Of a stretch of 59,800 bases of DNA, positions 1 through 6,026 are shown in pieces (within the stretch, counting starts at the first letter, position 1; every line of letters starts with the position of its first letter). This DNA comes from a virus. Made by a program: the position numbers and the translations under genes. The DNA lies in the IMG/VR virus record IMGVR_UViG_3300044731_000564, positions 1 to 59,800 of that record; one strand, given 5' to 3'. The notes beneath the pieces are model-generated. The model ran no database searches. It was not told the origin of the DNA and was given only the letters and a program-made list of their open reading frames with translations.

Positions 1-1
1 T

Positions 2-73
2 AGTATTGGAATTGCTATGTATTTTAGTTTGCAAATGGGTTATTTGTGGTTCGTTCCTATGGTTATTATGTAG
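2..73 (+). CDS. C-terminal end of a hydrophobic protein (partial)
   Basis: An open frame enters from the left edge and stops with TAG at 71-73. Its 23 residues (beginning SIGIAMYFSLQ, ending FVPMVIM) are mostly hydrophobic with aromatic residues, like the last transmembrane helix of a membrane protein. No family can be named from so little sequence, and the frame could be fortuitous. Confidence 0.4.
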   Translation, partial: SIGIAMYFSLQMGYLWFVPMVIM

Positions 74-155
74 TGGTAAATGGTGTGTTTTATGTGTTTT
101 ATTGTTAGTTCGTCGGATTGTTTTAAGCCATAATGTAGCTACTTTTGATTTACTA

Positions 156-192
156 TTGATTAAATCATTGATTTTATAGTTGATTAAATCAA
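156..192 (+). promoter_or_regulatory. Two copies of a near-palindromic operator-like 12-mer
   Basis: TTGATTAAATCA occurs at 156-167 and again at 180-191, 24 bp apart. The second copy extends to TTGATTAAATCAA, which is palindromic apart from its centre. The second copy supplies the TTG (180-182) that sits 20 bp before the -7 box at 203-210, so a protein bound here would cover the -33 region. I infer a repressor or activator site controlling the gene at 215. Confidence 0.5.
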
Positions 193-202
193 ATAATAAT
201 TA

Positions 203-210
203 TATATTTG
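203..210 (+). promoter_or_regulatory. Bacteroidota-type -7 box (TATATTTG)
   Basis: TATATTTG matches the Bacteroidota consensus TAnnTTTG, with a TTG 20 bp upstream (180-182) in the -33 position. The ATG at 215 lies only 5 nt after the box, so the transcript would be leaderless or nearly so. The 11-mer TTTGCATTATG spanning box and start recurs exactly before the gene at 20161. Confidence 0.6.
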
Positions 211-214
211 CATT

Positions 215-643
215 ATGGAATCAAAATCGAATAAAGGGGGCAAAAGAAATAACGCAGGTAGAAAGCGAACGTCTAACCCTAAAAAGGCAATTGTAATTTA
301 TGTAGATAGAAGTAATATTTTAAAGTTTGGTAGTGAGGAAAAAGTTAAGGAAAAGGTTTATGGCTTTATAAATAGTTTTGGTAGCGAAATAGAAATTAAA
401 AACACTATTGATACACCAAAAACTGAAACACCTACGTATAAAGAAACCACACAATTTAACATACCAACCCAACCAATTAAATTTAGAAGAACAGAATCAT
501 TTTTTATAGCATCTATGAAGGATTTAGATAAAGATGATACAAACGCAATATTCCAATTAAAAAAAGAAGCAGAAGAAAGTACTGATATTAGTGAAAGACA
601 AAGGGTTGCTATTTTACATTCTCTAAAAAACGGGACTTATTAG
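215..643 (+). CDS. Small basic protein with GGKRNNAGRK motif
   Basis: A 142-residue protein. The N-terminus is rich in Lys, Arg, Gly and Asn and includes GGKRNNAGRK, a pattern common at the start of small DNA-associated proteins of phages and mobile elements. The middle is a polar Thr/Pro/Glu linker, and the C-terminal 40 residues are charged and probably helical. It follows the leaderless-type promoter at 203-210 and stands alone before the next promoter module, so it may be an early regulator or DNA-binding protein. This is inferred from composition and position only. Confidence 0.7.
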   Translation: MESKSNKGGKRNNAGRKRTSNPKKAIVIYVDRSNILKFGSEEKVKEKVYGFINSFGSEIEIKNTIDTPKTETPTYKETTQFNIPTQPIKFRRTESFFIASMKDLDKDDTNAIFQLKKEAEESTDISERQRVAILHSLKNGTY

Positions 644-650
644 TAATTCC

Positions 651-713
651 ATCGGATAATTAAACAGTTCCATCGAATATCTTAAAAAATAATTATTGGT
701 GTGGTTAATATTG
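651..713 (+). promoter_or_regulatory. Promoter/operator module, copy A
   Basis: Elements in order: ATCGGATAATTA (651-662), CATCGAATA (671-679), TTAAAA (682-687) and TAATATTG (706-713, one mismatch to TAnnTTTG). The same four elements with identical spacing recur at 10135-10197. The two ATCGRATA half-sites are 20 bp apart, about two helical turns, which suggests a dimeric regulator or tandem sites. It drives the small-gene operon beginning at 733. Confidence 0.6.
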
Positions 714-732
714 CCTTTAAAAATAAACAACC

Positions 733-1011
733 ATGATACACACAATAGACAAGAAGATTATAGAAAATAGGATTGCTTTTTTAAAGGAACAAGAACAAAT
801 TTGGAGAAATATGAATACAAAATCAGATAGTATTACTGCTGATAATATTGGTTTAATGATTTCAGAAAACGAATTAATCCTATCAAAGATAGAAGAATTG
901 GAAGTTGTAGATGGAGATAGAGTTCAAGATGGTTATGCACGTGCGCATCCATATACATCATTCTCTCAATACCTAACCGACAATAATTATCTAATAGTTA
1001 AAACTAAATAA
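733..1011 (+). CDS. Hypothetical protein
   Basis: A 92-residue, mostly helical, acidic protein of unknown function; the central part (about 35-60) could form a short coiled coil. First gene of a run of six small ORFs downstream of the promoter module at 651-713. Its last codons (NNYLIVKTK) lie inside a 41-bp direct repeat shared with the junction before the gene at 1457, so its 3' end has been copied or exchanged. Confidence 0.65.
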   Translation: MIHTIDKKIIENRIAFLKEQEQIWRNMNTKSDSITADNIGLMISENELILSKIEELEVVDGDRVQDGYARAHPYTSFSQYLTDNNYLIVKTK

Positions 1012-1022
1012 ACATGAGTGAA
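982..1022 (+). repeat. 41-bp direct repeat, copy 1
   Basis: This 41-bp sequence is repeated without mismatch at 1425-1465. It spans the end of the gene at 733, the 2-bp gap and the first codons (ATGAGTGAA) of the gene at 1014. A shorter 26-bp version with one mismatch is at 1209-1234, and a more diverged one precedes 1692. Confidence 0.9.
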
Positions 1023-1211
1023 ATAAACATGAGCGCAAAAGAAAAGGCATCTGAATTAATAGTTAATTTTCAGATAAAATGTAAGTCATTAGACTATAAT
1101 GAAGCCAAACAATGCTCTTTAATAGCAGTTGATGAAATATTAAATGTCTTATTTCAACACCACGAAATTGATTATTGGCAAGAAGTAAAAAAAGAAATTG
1201 AACTTTTTTAA
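1014..1211 (+). CDS. Hypothetical protein
   Basis: A 65-residue helical protein, charged, with two Cys and a His pair near the C-terminus (FQHHEIDYW). A second in-frame ATG lies at codon 6 (MSAKEK). It starts 2 bp after the preceding stop, within the 41-bp repeat. No family recognised; probably an early-operon accessory gene. Confidence 0.6.
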   Translation: MSEINMSAKEKASELIVNFQIKCKSLDYNEAKQCSLIAVDEILNVLFQHHEIDYWQEVKKEIELF

Positions 1212-1230
1212 TAGTTAAAACTAAACAAAC

Positions 1231-1425
1231 ATGATAGGAAGTTATTTAGAAAAGCATGAGATAGACCAATTAAATCAATTATTAAAACATGATGATACAA
1301 TTAATTATTGGATTACCACAAGAATTAATGGTGCTTCTCCCTCTATGGCTTGTAATGGAAATATAAGTTTACAGTTATTAAAAATGTTAGACGAAAAAAT
1401 AAAACCATTAATTAAAAGTAAATAA
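1231..1425 (+). CDS. Hypothetical protein
   Basis: A 64-residue protein with helical ends (EKHEIDQLNQLLK; LLKMLDEKIKPLIK) flanking a short Ser/Gly/Pro segment. Its A-rich leader is the 26-bp partial copy of the repeat seen at 982-1022. Function unknown. Confidence 0.6.
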   Translation: MIGSYLEKHEIDQLNQLLKHDDTINYWITTRINGASPSMACNGNISLQLLKMLDEKIKPLIKSK

Positions 1426-1465
1426 ATAATTATCTAATAGTTAAAACTAAATAAACATGAGTGAA
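1425..1465 (+). repeat. 41-bp direct repeat, copy 2
   Basis: Identical to 982-1022. In this copy the first 30 bases, which in copy 1 encode the C-terminus of the gene at 733, are non-coding leader, and the last bases are the start of the gene at 1457. The pair brackets the genes at 1014 and 1231, as expected if that segment was gained by duplication or homologous exchange. Confidence 0.9.
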
Positions 1466-1672
1466 TATATGATAGGTTGCTCACCTTTAACGAGCAGGAT
1501 ATATGCAGGAAAAGTATTAGTCAATGGTGAGTGGGCTAAAGGAAAGAAAGATATTACTGAAATGGCAGTACTATCAGTTGCTCAACATCTACTGCAAAAA
1601 CAAGAATCAGTAACTTTTAATTATGATAATAAAAAATACAAGTTACAAGTAATAGAAATTGAAAATCTATAA
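1457..1672 (+). CDS. Hypothetical protein
   Basis: A 71-residue protein (start MSEYMIGCSP). It looks like a small alpha/beta domain: strand-like YAGKVLVNG, a helix around ITEMAVLSVAQHL, then strands SVTFNYDNKKYKLQVIEI. No family recognised. It is preceded by the second 41-bp repeat copy. Confidence 0.6.
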   Translation: MSEYMIGCSPLTSRIYAGKVLVNGEWAKGKKDITEMAVLSVAQHLLQKQESVTFNYDNKKYKLQVIEIENL

Positions 1673-1691
1673 TAGTTAAAAACACAAACAA

Positions 1692-1934
1692 ATGACTTGG
1701 AATTATAGAATATTAGCATTTGAATATTTTGATGAAGTAATGCTTAAAATATGCGAAGTGTATTATGATAAAAAAGGTAATCCTAATGGTTATATTGAAG
1801 ACAAAGGATGCTATTCAACAGAAGGCATAAAAGGTTTAAAATGGACTTTGAAAAAATATAATGAAGCACTATCAAAACCTATTTTATATGGTGATAAAAA
1901 ATTTCCTAATCAATATAAAAACCCAAACAAATGA
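1692..1934 (+). CDS. Hypothetical protein (MTWNYRI-type)
   Basis: An 80-residue protein starting MTWNYRILAFEYFDEVMLKICEVYYDKKGNPNGY. This N-terminus resembles small conserved proteins found in many bacteria and phages (MxWNYRV...Y...H EVYYDxxGxP), but I know no function for them. Its last bases overlap the next start by 4 bp (ATGA), suggesting translational coupling. Confidence 0.65.
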   Translation: MTWNYRILAFEYFDEVMLKICEVYYDKKGNPNGYIEDKGCYSTEGIKGLKWTLKKYNEALSKPILYGDKKFPNQYKNPNK

Positions 1935-2182
1935 CACCAAAACACAAGTACGAATTTAAAATTTACAACGGAAGAGTAAAGATATATGTTGATGGATATG
2001 TGATGTTCTCGTTCAACCAAATAGATTTCGCAGGGTATTATGCGTACAAAAATGACGAGCAACTTTACGGGTTGGATATATACCTTCTTAGAGAAAAAGC
2101 AGGGAAGTCAAGGATGGATATTTACTTCAAGACAAAGCAAAATTGGCTCTCTGTTTTAAAATTATTAGATGAAAATTTATAA
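1931..2182 (+). CDS. Hypothetical protein
   Basis: An 83-residue, beta-rich, aromatic protein (KYEFKIYNGRVKIYVDGYVMFSF...). The start overlaps the previous stop in ATGA. Last gene of the small early operon; the next 200 bp hold a candidate structured RNA rather than a gene. Confidence 0.65.
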   Translation: MTPKHKYEFKIYNGRVKIYVDGYVMFSFNQIDFAGYYAYKNDEQLYGLDIYLLREKAGKSRMDIYFKTKQNWLSVLKLLDENL

Positions 2183-2283
2183 CCCAAAAAATAAATATTA
2201 CATACTTTAAAAAATAAAAGTAATATTTGCAATTAATAAATAACATAACACGACCTTAATGATTAATTTACATAACTTTTATA

Positions 2284-2372
2284 AAAAAAATACCCCTGAT
2301 TCGGGTGCTGCGGTTTAATACGTCTTTGGTCGGACTAAGTTACGCACACTCGATGATGGGGTATGAATTTTT
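2284..2372 (+). ncRNA. Candidate structured RNA or terminator-like element
   Basis: This gene-free stretch folds on paper into a long imperfect stem: ATACCCC (2290-2296) pairs with GGGGTAT (2358-2364); CGGGTG (2302-2307) with CACTCG (2347-2352), one G-U; TGCG (2309-2312) with CGCA (2343-2346); and an inner hairpin GTCU/GGAC (2322-2325/2332-2335). An A-run precedes the stem and TTTTT (2368-2372) follows it. It may be a small RNA, a 5' leader regulator of the replication operon, or an elaborate terminator. It does not fit a tRNA cloverleaf. The fold was traced by eye, without an energy calculation. Confidence 0.4.
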
Positions 2373-2378
2373 AAAGCC

Positions 2379-2579
2379 ATGAAAGAAAAATGGGTAGTAT
2401 CTCACAGCCTTATTCAAGGAAGTTATCACGTAGAACCTCTTGATAATTATTTAGAATCAAATATTTTTATACTTTTTAGTAAAAAAATACAGCCACAATT
2501 TTCTGCAATTGCAATTTTTGATACACAAGACGAGTGCTATGATTTAATTAATACTATAAAAAATAACCCCAATGGCTAA
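2379..2579 (+). CDS. Hypothetical protein
   Basis: A 66-residue protein (MKEKWVVSHSLIQGSYHVEPL...). The ATG lies 6 nt after the T-run of the structured element. The stop overlaps the start of the replisome organiser by 8 bp, so the two are likely co-translated. No family recognised. Confidence 0.6.
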   Translation: MKEKWVVSHSLIQGSYHVEPLDNYLESNIFILFSKKIQPQFSAIAIFDTQDECYDLINTIKNNPNG

Positions 2580-3300
2580 AGGACAAGACCCTGCTTTTTT
2601 ATTTTACCCTAATGATTGGATTGGTGGAACTATGGGGATGACTTTTGAGGAAAAAGGAGCATATATGGAGTTGCTTATGTTACAATTTAATAGAGGTCAT
2701 ATGACCAAACATATGATAGGTCAAACGGTAGGTCAACTGTTTGGTCGAATTGAGGATAAATTTGTGTTAGACAAGGAAGGAAGGTACTATAACGAGAGGT
2801 TGGAATATGAAAAACAAAAGAGAGAAGACTTCACTAAGTCACGCAGAAACAACATATTAGGAGTAAATCAACACAATAAAAACAAAGAAAATAAAGAAGG
2901 TCATATGACCTCACATATGAGCAATCATATGGTAAATGTAAATAATATATATAAAGAAGGTAGTAATATAATAGATAGTAATAACAATAAAAATAAAAAT
3001 GACGAAGAAAAAAAAGAACTACACCCTCTTCAAAAAGCGATTAAGGAAAAACTACCAACCGTTTCAAAATTAAAAACACAACTAACAGAAAAGGATTGCG
3101 AAAGACTTGTAGATGAATTTGATAAAAATGTTATTTGGGAAATTTTAGAGGCAATGGAAAATAAAGCTGATTTACTAAAAAAATACAGTTCTGTGAATCT
3201 AACAATAAGAAGTTGGATTGCTATACGCAGAGAAAAAGAATTAGAAAAAGCCACAATAGGAGTAGAATACACCACAAACAACCAAATAAAACAAGGATGA
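2572..3300 (+). CDS. Replisome organiser / helicase loader-like protein (DUF1376-like)
   Basis: A 242-residue protein. The N-terminal 90 residues match the DUF1376-like pattern of phage replication proteins (DPAFLFYPNDW, then MTFEEKGAYMELLMLQ, then YYNERLEYEKQKR). A low-complexity Asn/Lys/His linker (about 95-145) follows, then a helical C-terminal domain (about 148-235). The next gene is a DnaB-type helicase overlapping by 4 bp, the usual arrangement of an origin-binding protein or helicase loader. As in lambda O, the gene contains an internal array of DNA repeats (2695-2754, 2899-2934), which forces the peptide repeats GHMT/KHMI/GQTV and GHMT/SHMS/NHMV. The assignment rests on the N-terminal pattern and the context. 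Confidence 0.7.
   Translation: MAKGQDPAFLFYPNDWIGGTMGMTFEEKGAYMELLMLQFNRGHMTKHMIGQTVGQLFGRIEDKFVLDKEGRYYNERLEYEKQKREDFTKSRRNNILGVNQHNKNKENKEGHMTSHMSNHMVNVNNIYKEGSNIIDSNNNKNKNDEEKKELHPLQKAIKEKLPTVSKLKTQLTEKDCERLVDEFDKNVIWEILEAMENKADLLKKYSSVNLTIRSWIAIRREKELEKATIGVEYTTNNQIKQG
2695..2754 (+). repeat. Iteron cluster 1 (five 12-bp units)
   Basis: Five consecutive 12-bp units start at 2695, 2707, 2719, 2731 and 2743: GGTCATATGACC, AAACATATGATA, GGTCAAACGGTA, GGTCAACTGTTT, GGTCGAATTGAG. The first is a perfect 12-bp palindrome, and four units begin with GGTC. The period equals four codons of the host gene. Confidence 0.6.
2899..2934 (+). repeat. Iteron cluster 2 (three 12-bp units)
   Basis: Units at 2899, 2911 and 2923 are GGTCATATGACC, TCACATATGAGC and AATCATATGGTA, all centred on CATATG. 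The first is identical to the palindrome at 2695. They lie in the low-complexity linker-coding part of the gene, where protein constraint should be weak. Confidence 0.65.
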
Positions 3301-4766
3301 AAATATCAGAATTAGAAACATTTGGCAAGGTTCAGCCTCACGCCTTAGATTTAGAAGAAGCGGTTTTAGGGGCTATTATCTTAGAAAGCAATTACGTGCC
3401 TAAAATTGAATTAATACTTCCGAGTGATGCTTTCTATCACCCAAGCCATAAAACTGTCTATAAATCAATCCTAAGCCTTAAAAACGCAAAGTTTAACGTT
3501 GACTTGTTGACTGTAATTGATAAATTGAGGTCAAACCAAGAATTAGACAAGATTGGAGGTGCTTATTTTGTTACAGAATTAACTAACAAGGTTACATCGT
3601 CGGCAAATGTTGAGTTTTATGCAAAAATAGTATTTCAAAAATGGGTTAATAGGGTTTTAATTGAGATGTCAAGTAAACTTATTGAAGATGCCTATACCGA
3701 TATAATTGACCCATTAGAGTTGCTTTATAAGTCGCAAAAGAAACTTACCGATGTTGTTGAAAAAATAATAGGTCAGAAGCAAGTAGAGATGCGAAATGTT
3801 TATTTTGGCGCAATAAATAATATTGCAGAAAGGTTTACTAATAAAGATACGATTCAATTTACGGGTAATCCAACGGGATTTAGAAAGTTTGATAGAATGG
3901 TTGGAGGTAGAAAAAAATCAGAGTTTGTTATAGTAGGGGCTAGACCATCTATGGGAAAATCAACATTTACTTTACAAGAAGCGGTTACAATGGCAAACGA
4001 ATTTAAGATACCTGTTTGTTATTTTTCTATTGAGATGTCAGCACATCAAATGATTATAAAAACGGCAGCACATTTAGCAAAGGTTAATAGTGAAAATATT
4101 GAAAGGGGTCAGATAAATAATAGCGAATATGAAAATGTAATTCAGAAGTTAACAGAACTGATGGATGATAATATGCTTATTATTGATGATGGCACAGCAC
4201 CAACGATTACAGAGATAAAAACAAAAGCTGCCTTATATAAAGAAAAATACGGAATACAAGCAATATACATTGACTATCTTCAACTTGTAAGACCAACAGA
4301 AAAGGGAAGAACACGCGACCAAGAGATAGACGAAATAGGTAGAGGGCTAAAAGAACTTGCAAAGGACTTGGATATGCCTGTAATAGCGTTATCACAACTT
4401 AGCAGAGAGGTAGAAAAAAGAGCAGATAAAAGACCTATGCTATCAGATTTAAGGGATGGTGGTAATATTGAGGGTCATGCAGACGTAGTAAACTTTTTAT
4501 ACAGACCCGAATATTATGGAATATCGGTATATCTTAATAATAGTGAATTTTATGGATTAACAGAAGTAATAACGGCTAAAAATAGAAATGGAAAAATAGG
4601 TGTAAGTTACTTTAAGTTTAATAAAGAAATATCTACATTTGAAGAATTATCAGATAATGATGAGTATGAATTAAATAAACAGTCTTCTACCATAAAAAAA
4701 CAAGCAGCAGAATCAAAAGATTGGACAAAACCTAAAAGTAAAAATTCAGACGATATACCATTCTAA
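3297..4766 (+). CDS. dnaB: Replicative DNA helicase, DnaB family
   Basis: A 489-residue protein. The N-terminal domain begins with the typical DnaB pattern (QPHALDLEEAVLGAIILES...FYHPSHKTVY). The RecA-like motor has Walker A GARPSMGKST (about 214-223), Walker B IYIDYLQL (about 323-330), the QLSREVEKR segment (about 367) and the SDLRDGGNIEGHAD segment. It unwinds DNA ahead of the phage or host polymerase and would be recruited by the organiser upstream. I chose ATG 3297, which overlaps the preceding stop in ATGA; a frame open further upstream would add 28 residues unlike the family. The Ser/Lys-rich C-terminus ends in DDIPF, resembling the acidic hydrophobic tail of SSB. Confidence 0.92.
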   Translation: MKISELETFGKVQPHALDLEEAVLGAIILESNYVPKIELILPSDAFYHPSHKTVYKSILSLKNAKFNVDLLTVIDKLRSNQELDKIGGAYFVTELTNKVTSSANVEFYAKIVFQKWVNRVLIEMSSKLIEDAYTDIIDPLELLYKSQKKLTDVVEKIIGQKQVEMRNVYFGAINNIAERFTNKDTIQFTGNPTGFRKFDRMVGGRKKSEFVIVGARPSMGKSTFTLQEAVTMANEFKIPVCYFSIEMSAHQMIIKTAAHLAKVNSENIERGQINNSEYENVIQKLTELMDDNMLIIDDGTAPTITEIKTKAALYKEKYGIQAIYIDYLQLVRPTEKGRTRDQEIDEIGRGLKELAKDLDMPVIALSQLSREVEKRADKRPMLSDLRDGGNIEGHADVVNFLYRPEYYGISVYLNNSEFYGLTEVITAKNRNGKIGVSYFKFNKEISTFEELSDNDEYELNKQSSTIKKQAAESKDWTKPKSKNSDDIPF

Positions 4767-4778
4767 AACAAAAACAAT

Positions 4779-5081
4779 ATGAAATTCAAACATAATGAAA
4801 AATTTAATTATCAAGATGATGTGCCATTAGAATTTTTCAAAAATAAATTATCAAGACTTGTTTATAAAGGAAGCGATTTAGGTCGATTTGAATTTATGAT
4901 ACCTGTTTGTTGGGATGGTAAAGAATTGTTAAATGTAAGAGTAGGTGATGAAAATAAAATGACAGATAGACCCTATATTGTATTTTATGAATTTATAGAA
5001 GTAGAAAATGAATCATATAACATTGTAAATCTTTATAGAGGCAAAAACCCATTGTATAAATCTGAAAATAAAAACGTATGA
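4779..5081 (+). CDS. Hypothetical protein
   Basis: A 100-residue, acidic, aromatic-rich protein (KHNEKFNYQDDVPLEFFKNKLSRLVYK...), 12 bp after the helicase gene and overlapping the next gene by 4 bp. Probably part of the replication operon. No family recognised. Confidence 0.65.
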   Translation: MKFKHNEKFNYQDDVPLEFFKNKLSRLVYKGSDLGRFEFMIPVCWDGKELLNVRVGDENKMTDRPYIVFYEFIEVENESYNIVNLYRGKNPLYKSENKNV

Positions 5082-5356
5082 TAGGACAACAACTTTCACC
5101 AATACTTTTAGAAATAGAAGAAATTATAATAGAGAATGAAGTAAACTTAGGTATTAAGCCAAATTACAATAAGGAAGCACTTAGGTCGGCTACAAAAATA
5201 TTCATGTCGGTAATAACTGATAAGATGTGGGAATTACAACAATTAGAAAACATAGATATTGAAGATAGAGGTAATATGGCTATTAAATGTGGAAAAGAAC
5301 TTAGAGCCTTTGTAAAAAAGTTTACCGATATAGATACACATGAACTTTATAAATAA
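5078..5356 (+). CDS. Hypothetical protein
   Basis: A 92-residue, largely helical protein. The pattern NYNKEALRSATKIFMSVITDKMW is an amphipathic helix. It starts in an ATGA overlap with the previous gene. Function unknown. Confidence 0.65.
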   Translation: MIGQQLSPILLEIEEIIIENEVNLGIKPNYNKEALRSATKIFMSVITDKMWELQQLENIDIEDRGNMAIKCGKELRAFVKKFTDIDTHELYK

Positions 5357-5362
5357 TTATAA

Positions 5363-5761
5363 ATGGAAAACAAAATAAAACATATTTACGAAGTAGGAGA
5401 TAATATAAAAATTGTTAAGTATGGTCAGTTAATGTGGCAAAACAAAAAAGGTTATGCCGAAATGATTGCAAGTTCAAAACAATTTCAAAGGAAATGGGAT
5501 ATGAAACTATTTGGAATAGATGCTGAAAATGAGCCATTGGTTATAGATGAAAATGTAAAGCCTGACAACATAATTTCCGAAACAGAATTAATTTGGAATT
5601 ATGATAGGTGTCCTCAATTTGTAGGGATAGAAGATGTTATAGATAAAGTTTCAATTATACAAGGAACACCAAAATATAGTTTAGTAAAAACAGGTTCATG
5701 GTTTGTTGAAGAACAACTTGAACTAATAAATAAAAATTCAAATAAAACTACAAATGATTAA
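5363..5761 (+). CDS. Hypothetical protein
   Basis: A 132-residue soluble protein with a strand-rich first half (HIYEVGDNIKIVKYGQLMW) and an acidic second half. Last plus-strand gene of the replication operon; its end overlaps the minus-strand ORF that follows by 14 bp. Function unknown. Confidence 0.65.
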   Translation: MENKIKHIYEVGDNIKIVKYGQLMWQNKKGYAEMIASSKQFQRKWDMKLFGIDAENEPLVIDENVKPDNIISETELIWNYDRCPQFVGIEDVIDKVSIIQGTPKYSLVKTGSWFVEEQLELINKNSNKTTND

Positions 5762-5957
5762 ACTTCTTTCTTCTTTGCTCTATGAATAAATTTTTATGTT
5801 CCAATAAAACGTATGACAACTCGTAATTTTCGTCTGAATCACTTATTTCAATTTGAGCGTCGATGTACTCTATTACTTTCTGATAATCTTTTTTATCATT
5901 CTTGTAAATAAAACTTATCTGATGCTTTATCTCACTTGGTAACTCAACCTTTCTCAT
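5748..5957 (-). CDS. Small helical protein on the minus strand
   Basis: A 69-residue charged helical protein (KVELPSEIKHQISFIYKNDKKDYQKVIEYIDAQIEISDSDENYELSYVLLEHKNLF). It fills an otherwise gene-free interval and has normal-looking amino-acid composition, so I believe it despite the strand. It would converge on the gene ending at 5761. Its upstream region (5958-6026) is AT-rich and shared with the divergent gene at 6027. Confidence 0.5.
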   Translation of the reverse strand: MRKVELPSEIKHQISFIYKNDKKDYQKVIEYIDAQIEISDSDENYELSYVLLEHKNLFIEQRRKKFNHL

Positions 5958-6026
5958 ATTAAAAATAAATATAAAATTACATCAAAATAATAAACTTAAT
6001 TTTAACCAAAATAAATATATAGGATT

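Larger units (their letters stand above)
2695..3000 (+). other. Candidate replication origin inside the replisome organiser gene
   Basis: Two 12-bp iteron clusters are followed immediately by about 65 bp of nearly pure A/T sequence (2935-3000), a likely unwinding element. Iterons, then an AT-rich stretch, inside the initiator gene and just before a DnaB-type helicase gene is the layout of the lambda O origin. The origin role is inferred. Confidence 0.55.

Noticed and set aside
2290-2364. tRNA-like length and closing stem
   Set aside because: The 7-bp closing stem fits an acceptor arm, but there is no T-loop GGTTCGA-type sequence, no D-loop pattern and no anticodon arm in the right place.
3213-3296. 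Upstream extension of the helicase gene
   Set aside because: The added residues overlap the organiser gene out of frame and do not resemble DnaB; the ATGA overlap at 3297 is the natural start.
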